The notes under the pieces: model-generated
Database searches by the model: none
Seen by the model: the letters and a program-made list of their open reading frames with translations, nothing else
Told to the model about the DNA's origin: nothing
Shown: piece after piece, positions 1-5,604 of the stretch
How the letters are laid out: each line of letters begins with the position of its first letter
Numbering within the stretch: position 1 is the stretch's first letter
Assembly (NCBI GenBank): GCA_003561815.1
Contig: PWVP01000012.1
Location: forward strand, 1 to 11,243
Length of the DNA: 11,243 nt
Direction: 5' to 3'
Source: Campylobacterota bacterium
GTDB lineage: Bacteria; Campylobacterota; Campylobacteria; Campylobacterales; SZUA-545
Made by a program: the position numbers and the translations under genes

Positions 1-11
1 CTAGCCGAGCC

Positions 12-248
12 CTAGGGCTCAGGCCGATCGGCCAGCTTGCGAACGCTCTGCTGGATATCCGCGAGCAGATAGAGGGTGTAAAAAAACATCACCACCAGCA
101 CCAGGCCACCGATTAGACCCATCAGACCGGCCAGAAAGCCTGCCGTGGCCATCGTGGCAAGTGAGCCGATCACAACGACCACCAGGGCAATACCCGCAAA
201 GATATCGAGCAGCGTACCGCCCATCTTCAAAACTAGATTGCGAATCAT
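12..248 (-). CDS. Small two-helix membrane protein, unknown function
   Basis: This is a 78-residue protein that I do not recognise. It has a short basic N-terminus, a first hydrophobic helix at about residues 12-34, a second at about 38-60, and a charged C-terminal tail (residues about 62-78). It has no cysteines or other catalytic signature. I chose the ATG at 246-248 because AAAGGAG (254-260 on the minus strand) lies five bases upstream. A GTG six bases earlier overlaps that ribosome site and is unlikely to be used. It lies 66 bases downstream of the DUF683 gene on the same strand and could be the last gene of the nifB operon. A 9-bp hairpin in the gap takes in part of its ribosome binding site. 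Function is unknown, and a nif role is suggested only by position. Confidence 0.6.
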   Translation of the reverse strand: MIRNLVLKMGGTLLDIFAGIALVVVVIGSLATMATAGFLAGLMGLIGGLVLVVMFFYTLYLLADIQQSVRKLADRPEP

Positions 249-256
249 ATTCACTC

Positions 257-281
257 CTTTAGGCTAAATTGGAGCCTAAAG
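257..281 (-). other. Hairpin overlapping the ribosome binding site of the 78-aa gene
   Basis: A perfect 9-bp inverted repeat (arms 257-265 and 273-281, 7-base loop) lies in the gap before the small membrane-protein gene. Read on the minus strand, the 3' arm ends CCTAAAG, so the stem contains the AAAG of the AAAGGAG ribosome site. There is no U-tract after it, so a standard intrinsic terminator is unlikely. It could attenuate translation or mark an mRNA processing point. Function is inferred only from the fold. Confidence 0.5.
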
Positions 282-314
282 CTATCATTTTGTCGCTTAA
301 TAGTAGGCGGGTTT

Positions 315-497
315 CTAGAGCCCCTTCTCCTTTTTAAAAGCCTCCACCTTTTGGCACCGCTTGATGAGCTCCTGGCTTAGCTCGGCCAGCTTCTCATAGT
401 CCTGCCAGAGGGTATCCTCTACGATATCGTGGATCTCAGAGGCCACCTCGCTTGCCTGTCGGCGCAGTTTGGCCAGCTCCTTTTTGGTCTCGTCCAT
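315..497 (-). CDS. DUF683 (Rop-like) nif-associated helical protein
   Basis: This 60-residue protein belongs to the DUF683 / CCE_0567-type family, found almost only in nif clusters and usually next to nifX. It is almost entirely helical and rich in Lys and Glu, matching a Rop-like helix-turn-helix hairpin: the first helix is about residues 3-28 (signature LRRQASEVASEIHDIVED) and the second about 33-56. The start at 495-497 has AAAGGAGAGA just upstream; the frame stays open further upstream but lacks a better start. Members have been reported as small metal-binding proteins, but their exact role in cofactor assembly is not settled. The gene lies 28 bases after the GNAT gene in the nifB-nifV direction, so it is probably co-transcribed. 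The usual nifX and DUF269 partners are not in this window. Confidence 0.82.
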   Translation of the reverse strand: MDETKKELAKLRRQASEVASEIHDIVEDTLWQDYEKLAELSQELIKRCQKVEAFKKEKGL

Positions 498-525
498 ATC
501 TTCTCTCCTTTGTTGGGTTTGGGCT

Positions 526-1365
526 TTAGCCGTGGCTGCCGGCGGTGGCGAAGCCGTAGAGCTGATCGTGCGCGACTGGCGGTACCTCGCCGCAGGCCAT
601 CCACTCGCACCGGCTCTGCTCGACAAAGCCGTACTGCTGCATCAGAAGCACTCCATCGCTGTTCTGGCACGGCAGATCGACTACCAGGGTGCGTTTGCCC
701 CGCAGGGTGATCGCCGCACGCAGCAGCCGCTCGGCCTCCATATAGGCCCCCGGTGCAATCAGCCAGGGCCCTAAAAAGATCTGCGCATCCATCACGCGGC
801 TATAGAGCACACCCGCTTCACTGGCCAGCAGCAGCCCGCTTTGGCTCTTGAGATCGTGCGTTAAAAGCGGCGTACGATCCTCGCCAAAGACGGCGCGATC
901 AAGCGCGCACAGCTTGTCGAAACGGTCGCTTTCAAGCGCGCGCGCATCGGCCAGGCTTGTGCCTGCGCCCTTCTGGCCAGGCCGCACGAAACGGCCAACC
1001 GCCCCCTGCTTCTCAAATCCGTGCCTTTGATAAAACGGCACCATCTGGGGCGCGGCACAGAGCGTCACACCGGGCCGCTCATCTAAAACTGCGCGCAGTG
1101 CCAGCTTAAAAAGCCGCGCACCGACGCCCCTTTGGCGGTGGGCCGGATCGACGATAAAGTTTCCCAGCCATCCGCTTCGTTCGTGCAGGTAGCCGGTGAT
1201 GGCACCGATGAGCCGATCGGCCTCGTAAGCGCCGTAGCAGAGGTGAAAAAACCGCTCGCGTCCACGCTCCAGCTCGGTGTGATCCATCAGCCAGCCGCAC
1301 GCTTTAGCCCATGTGATGAGCGGCAAGAGATCGCGGCTCTTAAGCCAGTGCAGGGTGGCGCTCAT
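526..1365 (-). CDS. Two-domain GNAT acetyltransferase in the nifB-nifV operon
   Basis: A 279-residue GNAT-superfamily protein, expected to transfer an acetyl group from acetyl-CoA to an amine; its substrate is unknown. The N-terminal GNAT domain (about residues 1-125) carries acetyl-CoA motif A, with VDP at 72-74 followed by R-Q-R-G-V-G at 77-82, and a motif-B-like FYQRHGF at 111-117. The C-terminal half (about 145-275) looks like the YitH-type second acetyltransferase-like domain, including LMQQYGF at 241-247 and a Gly-rich end. The ATG overlaps the nifV stop in an ATGA arrangement (1362-1365), so translation is probably coupled. This makes a nif-linked substrate plausible but does not show it. 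There is no sign of frameshift or decay. Confidence 0.8.
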   Translation of the reverse strand: MSATLHWLKSRDLLPLITWAKACGWLMDHTELERGRERFFHLCYGAYEADRLIGAITGYLHERSGWLGNFIVDPAHRQRGVGARLFKLALRAVLDERPGVTLCAAPQMVPFYQRHGFEKQGAVGRFVRPGQKGAGTSLADARALESDRFDKLCALDRAVFGEDRTPLLTHDLKSQSGLLLASEAGVLYSRVMDAQIFLGPWLIAPGAYMEAERLLRAAITLRGKRTLVVDLPCQNSDGVLLMQQYGFVEQSRCEWMACGEVPPVAHDQLYGFATAGSHG

Positions 1366-2465
1366 GATCGCGCCAGGGCCACCAGCTCCGCTTCGCTGAG
1401 CACCCGTTTGCGCGCCCCGACGACGGTGCGGACCTTCTCTAAAAGCGGTTTGAGGCTCTCTTTGGCCATCTGTTGGCCCTGCTTTTTGAGGTGGTAGGCT
1501 AGAGTGGCCGTGCCGGAGTGTTTGCCGATCGGGTAGGCGCGCTTGGTGCCAACCAGCCGCGGATCGAAGGGCTCATAGGCGCGTTTGTCTTTCATCATCC
1601 CATCGGCGTGGATCCCGCTCTCATGGGCGAAGAGCGCCCGCCCGACGATGGGGGTGTTGCGCCCCAGGCGGATGTGGGCCGCTTTGGCGACGGTGCGCGT
1701 GAGCTTCTGAAGCAGCGCCCCATCGACGGCGCGATCGTCGCCTAGAAGATGGCTCATGCCCATGAGCACCTGTTCGAAGCTGGCGTTACCCGCCCGCTCG
1801 CCCAGTCCGATGACGGTGGTGTTGACGCTGATCGCGCCCGCCTCCAGTCCGGCCAGGGCATTGGCGGTGGCCATGCCGTAGTCGTTGTGGGTGTGCATCT
1901 CGATTCCCAGCCCCAGCCCTACGAGCTCCTGCATGGCCGCCATGGTGCGCATCGGAGTGAGAATCCCCACCGTATCGCAGTAGCGAAACCGCTCGGCCCC
2001 AAGCGATTGGGCCAGCGCAATCACCTCTTTTAAGAAGCGACTATCGGCCCGGGAGGCATCCTCGCCGCCGACGCAGACAAAAAGCCCCGCCTCTTTTGCG
2101 GCGGTGACACTCTGTTCAAGCTGTTTAAAGAGCTGATCGCGCCCCCCCTTCATCTTGATCGCGATCATCGCATCCGAGAGGGGTACGGAGAGATCCACCG
2201 CCGTGACACCGCAGGCGATCGAGGCCTCCAGATCGGCCAGTGTGGCACGGTTCCAGCTCATAATACGCGCCCTTAGGCCCAGATCGCAGATGGCGCGGAT
2301 ATCCGCCTGCTCGGCTTTGCCCATGGCGGGGATCCCCACCTCCAGCTCGTCGGCTCCTGCGCGATCGAGGAGCTGTGCGATGGTGAGCTTCTCCTCGGTG
2401 GTAAAGCTCACGAAGGGGGCCTGCTCGCCATCGCGCAGGGTGGTGTCGTTGATGATCTTTTTCAT
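1362..2465 (-). CDS. nifV: Homocitrate synthase NifV
   Basis: A 367-residue enzyme of the DRE-TIM metallolyase family. It condenses acetyl-CoA with 2-oxoglutarate to give homocitrate, the organic ligand of FeMo-cofactor. Near the N-terminus is the signature NDTTLRDGEQAP (6-17), followed by Phe where many relatives have Gly. The metal-binding HTHND is at 191-195, GLGERAGNAS at 220-229 and HESGIHADG at 281-289. It is about as long as other NifV proteins and lacks the regulatory C-terminal domain of LeuA. The start at 2463-2465 is ten bases after the nifB stop, and its AAAGGGG ribosome site overlaps that stop codon. A longer reading of the frame would run into nifB. Isopropylmalate or citramalate synthase are alternatives, but the nifB neighbour and sequence favour NifV. 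Confidence 0.93.
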   Translation of the reverse strand: MKKIINDTTLRDGEQAPFVSFTTEEKLTIAQLLDRAGADELEVGIPAMGKAEQADIRAICDLGLRARIMSWNRATLADLEASIACGVTAVDLSVPLSDAMIAIKMKGGRDQLFKQLEQSVTAAKEAGLFVCVGGEDASRADSRFLKEVIALAQSLGAERFRYCDTVGILTPMRTMAAMQELVGLGLGIEMHTHNDYGMATANALAGLEAGAISVNTTVIGLGERAGNASFEQVLMGMSHLLGDDRAVDGALLQKLTRTVAKAAHIRLGRNTPIVGRALFAHESGIHADGMMKDKRAYEPFDPRLVGTKRAYPIGKHSGTATLAYHLKKQGQQMAKESLKPLLEKVRTVVGARKRVLSEAELVALARS

Positions 2466-2475
2466 AAGTGCCCCT

Positions 2476-3882
2476 TTAGGCGCCCGCAGTGGCCAGTGCC
2501 GCCGAAAGGGGCGGATTGGAGGCGCTATCGGGGTGTAGATGGGCTTTAGCTGCGGCGATGAGTGCTGCCTCCACCGGCCAGTCGGCGTACTGCTCATCGG
2601 GGGTAATGCCCGCTGCGATCAGCTCTGAAGCGGGCCGGTTGCCGATGCGGACGGTCAGGAGCCGCTCGACCCCTTTGAGCGCCTTTTTGATCGCCTGAAT
2701 CGGTCCGGTGCCGCAGGTGGACTCGCCGCTACAGTAGGGGAGCACTTCTCGCTTACTAAAGAGCCGCACCCCCCGATCGCCTGCCTCGTAAATATCGAAG
2801 CGATCACAGGCGCCAAAGTGCCAGTCGATGCGATCGCCACTGCTGGCGGTTACGGCGATGAGCACCGTTTGGCCAGTGCTGCTCAGCCTGGCGCGGGCTG
2901 CCTGGGCATTTTCTGCGTGGCGGCGGAAGTTCTCGATCGCCTCTTGAAACGCCTCGCGTCCACTGCTTTGGTAGGCACCGTGAAGCGCCTCAAGCGGCTG
3001 CTGCAGGTAGGCCGCGGGGGCAAAATCGCTGCTTTTGTCTTCACCCAGTAGCCCGACGGCATCGGCGCGGCACTGCTGACAGTGGGCCATCTGCTTCACA
3101 TCGACACCACAGGCGACCTGGGCGCGCTGAACCTGCTCTTTGGTGGCGCTGGGCACGCCATTGAGGGCGAAGTGGGTCCCAAACTCCCGCTTGCTCAAAA
3201 GCGGCATAATGTTGTGCAGAAACACCCCCATCTGCTTGAGCTCTGCGGCGACGGCGGGGAGGTGATCTTCGTTGATGCCGGGAATCAGCACGGAGTTGAC
3301 CTTCACTAAAAGCCCCCGTTTGACCGCCAGCGCGATCCCCTCTAGCTGCCGCTTGAGCAGGAGCGTGGCCCCTTCGACGCCGGTGAGCCGCTTTTTCGTG
3401 TGGGTGTCGTAGACCCAGGGGTAGATCTGCGCACCGATAGCGGGGTCGATGGCGTTAAGGGTGACCGTGATGTGATCGACCCCATGCTCGATCAGGCGGT
3501 CGACAAACTCCGGCAGCCGCAGGCCATTGGTGGAGATGCAGAGCTTCAGATCGGGGGCGTAGGTGTGTACCAGCCGCAGCGTCTCGAAGGTGTTTTTAGG
3601 GTTGGCCAGCGCATCACCGGGTCCGGCGATCCCCACGACGCTTAGCTGCTTGATCCGATCGCCCACATGGAGCACCTTTTTGAGCGCCTCATCGGGGCGG
3701 AGCCGTCCACTGGTAACGCCCGGACGCGACTCGTTGGAGCAGTCGTATTTGCGGTTGCAGTAGTGGCACTGGATGTTACACGCCGGGGCCACCGGCAGAT
3801 GGATACGCGCATAGTGGTGGTGCGCCCCTTCGCTGTAGCAGGGGTGGTTCTGGATTTTGGACTCAACACTCTCGCAAGACAT
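2476..3882 (-). CDS. nifB: FeMo-cofactor biosynthesis radical SAM protein NifB
   Basis: A 468-residue NifB that builds NifB-co, the carbide-containing 8Fe precursor of FeMo-cofactor, from [4Fe-4S] clusters and SAM. The radical-SAM motif is C35-x3-C39-x2-C42. The SAM-binding GPGD is at 87-90, and the conserved HCQQCRADAVGLLGED stretch is at about 267-282. A linker precedes a C-terminal NifX-like domain (about 339-448) of the dinitrogenase iron-molybdenum cofactor-binding family, so this is the fused NifB form. A short low-complexity tail ends the protein. The start at 3880-3882 follows AAAAGGAG by seven bases and puts MSCESVESK at the N-terminus; the upstream extension is not NifB-like. It heads an operon with nifV and diverges from the ferredoxin operon. 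Confidence 0.97.
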   Translation of the reverse strand: MSCESVESKIQNHPCYSEGAHHHYARIHLPVAPACNIQCHYCNRKYDCSNESRPGVTSGRLRPDEALKKVLHVGDRIKQLSVVGIAGPGDALANPKNTFETLRLVHTYAPDLKLCISTNGLRLPEFVDRLIEHGVDHITVTLNAIDPAIGAQIYPWVYDTHTKKRLTGVEGATLLLKRQLEGIALAVKRGLLVKVNSVLIPGINEDHLPAVAAELKQMGVFLHNIMPLLSKREFGTHFALNGVPSATKEQVQRAQVACGVDVKQMAHCQQCRADAVGLLGEDKSSDFAPAAYLQQPLEALHGAYQSSGREAFQEAIENFRRHAENAQAARARLSSTGQTVLIAVTASSGDRIDWHFGACDRFDIYEAGDRGVRLFSKREVLPYCSGESTCGTGPIQAIKKALKGVERLLTVRIGNRPASELIAAGITPDEQYADWPVEAALIAAAKAHLHPDSASNPPLSAALATAGA

Positions 3883-3903
3883 AAGCGCTCCTTTTAAAGC
3901 ATC

Positions 3904-3967
3904 TGCGCTAGTTTTGCACAGTTTGCCCCCGCGATATGATGATAAATTAATCAACCCGATCTGTCTA
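3904..3967 (-). promoter_or_regulatory. nifB: Candidate nifB promoters (sigma-70-like and weak sigma-54-like)
   Basis: Two overlapping possibilities are visible. One is sigma-70-like: TAGACA (minus strand, 3967-3962), a 17-base spacer, then TATCAT (3944-3939), each matching consensus at five of six positions. The other has the GG-N10-GC core of a sigma-54 promoter (GG at 3929-3928, GC at 3917-3916 within TGTGCA), but its -24 half is poor. The sigma-70-like -35 lies inside the 18-bp repeat, so a protein bound there could affect nifB in the opposite sense to the ferredoxin promoter. Neither is proven. Confidence 0.35.
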
Positions 3968-3978
3968 TTATTTAATCA
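3961..3978 (+). repeat. 18-bp shared regulatory motif, copy 1 (upstream of ferredoxin operon)
   Basis: The sequence CTGTCTATTATTTAATCA is identical to the minus strand at 10761-10778 in front of amtB. Its 3' end is 32 bases from the ferredoxin -10 hexamer, exactly as in the amtB copy. It contains a weak dyad, TG-N2-TA-N5-TA-N2-CA. A second TTAATCA lies 25 bp upstream at 3947-3953. It is probably an activator-binding site; the protein is unknown. Confidence 0.65.
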
Positions 3979-4010
3979 TGCAACCTGTTTTTAAACTGAC
4001 CACCATCCGT

Positions 4011-4016
4011 TAAAAT
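4011..4016 (+). promoter_or_regulatory. Candidate -10 element of the ferredoxin operon
   Basis: TAAAAT matches the -10 consensus at five of six positions and predicts a start near 4023, giving a leader of about 36 bases before the ferredoxin ATG. The -35 region (3988-3993, TTTTTA) is poor, which fits dependence on an activator at the 18-bp motif. The bases just after the hexamer (AATGG) are also found at the amtB -10. Confidence 0.5.
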
Positions 4017-4058
4017 GGGGGGTGACCTTTTATAAACCACCTATTAAGGAGAGCCGCG

Positions 4059-4256
4059 ATGGCGATGCGAATTACTGAAGAGTGTATCAACTGTGGTGCC
4101 TGTATCGACGAGTGCCCCAATATGGCGATCGTAGGGGAGGATAAACACCCCGATGGCGAAGACCTTCACTACATCTTCCCCGATAAGTGCGATGAGTGTG
4201 GCGGCACCTCTCCAGCCTGTGTCGATGTCTGTCCGTCGGATGCGATTGTTAAGTAA
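4059..4256 (+). CDS. fdxN: FdxN-type 2[4Fe-4S] ferredoxin
   Basis: A 65-residue low-potential electron carrier binding two [4Fe-4S] clusters. The first motif is C9-x2-C12-x2-C15-x3-C19-P. The second is C44-x2-C47-x6-C54-x3-C58-P, with the longer loop typical of FdxN-type ferredoxins of nif regions. In Azotobacter vinelandii, FdxN is needed for efficient NifB-co production, and here the gene starts divergently from nifB, which fits that role. AAGGAGAG at 4046-4053 precedes the ATG by five bases; an in-frame ATG two codons later is less well placed. It is the first gene of a tight plus-strand operon. The family call is secure; the precise FdxN role is inferred from motif and context. Confidence 0.88.
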   Translation: MAMRITEECINCGACIDECPNMAIVGEDKHPDGEDLHYIFPDKCDECGGTSPACVDVCPSDAIVK

Positions 4257-4258
4257 AG

Positions 4259-4777
4259 ATGCGTATTACCTATCTGGACGAGTCGATCGATCTGATCGAC
4301 CTCCCCGCTGATATCGGCTACGCCTCGGAGCCGGTCTGTCTAAAGGATCGCCAGGGCCGCGAACACACGGTGGGCGGCATGCAGCGCGATCTTTTGCAGC
4401 TGGTGGTGGCGTTGCCCAATCTGAGCCCCCCTTTTGCGCAGATGGCCCAAGAGGTGATCGATCAGGTGCGCGACCCGGAGGGGATCGTGCTCTGGTTGAT
4501 CCAGAACCGTTTTGGCCAGGAGCGCCTGGAGCTGCCCCAATGGGGGGTAGAGCTGGCCGATAGCGAGGGGGAGTTTGGTGGCCTTTATGGCTTGAGCGTG
4601 GGCGATGGCCTGCTGGAGGGGGCGCTCACACCGGCACTCTATCTCATCAGCAAAGATGGTGCGATCTTCTATCGGGAGGTGCCTAAGGTGATTCCGACCT
4701 CTTTTAATCTCGAGCGCTTCAATCACGAAGCCAATCGCGCCCTTCATGTCTACAACGGTCAAGGGTGTCACGCATGA
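4259..4777 (+). CDS. Tpx-like peroxiredoxin-fold protein lacking catalytic cysteines
   Basis: A 172-residue protein whose layout follows thiol peroxidase (Tpx), an atypical 2-Cys peroxiredoxin. The C-terminal half is closest: EFGGLYGL (105-112), DG-L-x-G (116-121), then LYLISKDGAIFYRE (127-140), as in Tpx. At the peroxidatic site Tpx has a D-T-P-V-C pattern; here PNLSPPFA (53-60) puts Ala60 at the cysteine position. The resolving cysteine before the FG-x-x-YG region is also absent. The only cysteines are Cys27 and Cys170. It is therefore unlikely to be a peroxidase in the usual way, and may bind a partner or use the fold for something else. It starts two bases after the ferredoxin stop with little ribosome site, suggesting coupled translation. 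The fold call rests on motif alignment by eye. Confidence 0.72.
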   Translation: MRITYLDESIDLIDLPADIGYASEPVCLKDRQGREHTVGGMQRDLLQLVVALPNLSPPFAQMAQEVIDQVRDPEGIVLWLIQNRFGQERLELPQWGVELADSEGEFGGLYGLSVGDGLLEGALTPALYLISKDGAIFYREVPKVIPTSFNLERFNHEANRALHVYNGQGCHA

Positions 4778-5604
4778 GCCCGCGCTATCTAAAGGATCTA
4801 GCAAGCGCTATCCAGTCGGGCGAACTGATTACGGTGCTGGGGCCAAGGGTGTTTGAGGGGGTGTGTGATCACAACAACACCCCGCTTCCAGCCGATAGCG
4901 ATGCGATGATTCTGGCGCTGAATAACACCCGCGCCATGCCGCCTCGACTGATGCTGGAGTACCCCCGCGCGGCGATGCAGATCGAGCAGCGTCGCGGCCG
5001 CAAGGTGCTCGAATCGCTCTTTGAGCAGATCTACGCTGCCGGATTTGAGCCGCCGGCAATCGAGCAGGCGATCGCGGATCTCTCTCCGCCGGTGGTGGTG
5101 GATCTCAACCGCGATGACGGGATGCAGCGGCTGTTAAGCGGGGTCGATCACACCCTTTTAGTCGGCACCGCCCGGATTGCCGGGGATGCGCCCCGCTACC
5201 GGCTGTATGACTTTACGGCGGGCAACTACCGGCCGATCGAAGAGTTTGAGACGCTGAGAAAGCCGCTACTGATAAAGCCGATGGGGGCACTCACGCCGGA
5301 GCGATCGCTGATCCTTTCGGATGCGGACTTTGTAGATTGGCTGACCGAGGCGGTGGCGGGCTTTGTATTGCCGCCGATTGTTAAAGAGGGGCGCACCGAT
5401 CGCCGCTGGCTCTTTATCGGCTGCCGCTTTGAGCGCGATACCGAACGGATGGTGGCTAGAGAGCTGGCCGGTGGCGCCATTAAGGGGGGCTACTGGCTGT
5501 GCGAGAAGACACCCACGCGGGCAGAGGAGCGCTTTATCGCCCAGCAGGGTCTGGAGATTATCCCCGTCTCATTGGCGCAGTTTCTGGAGAGGGGCGATGG
5601 CTGA
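4774..5604 (+). CDS. SIR2-like fold protein, probably degenerate
   Basis: A 276-residue protein with the landmark order of bacterial SIR2-like (SIR2_2-type) domains. The N-terminal nucleotide-loop position is ELITVLGPRVFEG (17-29). The region normally TTN-Y/F-D reads VVVDLNRDDGMQRLL (107-121). The position normally carrying the catalytic H-G reads KPMGAL (168-173), with Met170 in place of His, followed by SLILSDADFVDWL (178-190). The closing WLFIGCRFERD (212-222) matches the usual L-F-I-G-Y/x-S-x-x-D strand. Loss of the His and the altered GAG loop argue against NAD-dependent deacylation, although NAD binding or hydrolysis remains possible. The ATG overlaps the preceding stop (ATGA, 4774-4777). 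An upstream in-frame GTG at 4765 is a less likely start. The role is unknown, and a link to NifB/ferredoxin is suggested by the operon. Confidence 0.62.
   Translation: MSPRYLKDLASAIQSGELITVLGPRVFEGVCDHNNTPLPADSDAMILALNNTRAMPPRLMLEYPRAAMQIEQRRGRKVLESLFEQIYAAGFEPPAIEQAIADLSPPVVVDLNRDDGMQRLLSGVDHTLLVGTARIAGDAPRYRLYDFTAGNYRPIEEFETLRKPLLIKPMGALTPERSLILSDADFVDWLTEAVAGFVLPPIVKEGRTDRRWLFIGCRFERDTERMVARELAGGAIKGGYWLCEKTPTRAEERFIAQQGLEIIPVSLAQFLERGDG

Noticed and set aside
7..20. Palindrome GAGCCCTAGGGCTC at the stop of the 78-aa gene as a terminator
   Set aside because: It has no loop and no U-run. The last codons encode the sequence, so it may be chance in GC-rich DNA.
3986..4002. TGTTTTTAAACTGACC as a NifA upstream activator site (TGT-N10-ACA)
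   Set aside because: The last triplet is ACC, not ACA, and no good -24/-12 promoter lies downstream on the plus strand.
4340..4804. Long minus-strand open frame opposite the Tpx-like gene
   Set aside because: It is a shadow of the plus-strand operon: no ribosome site, no recognisable domain, and the plus-strand gene has clear family similarity.
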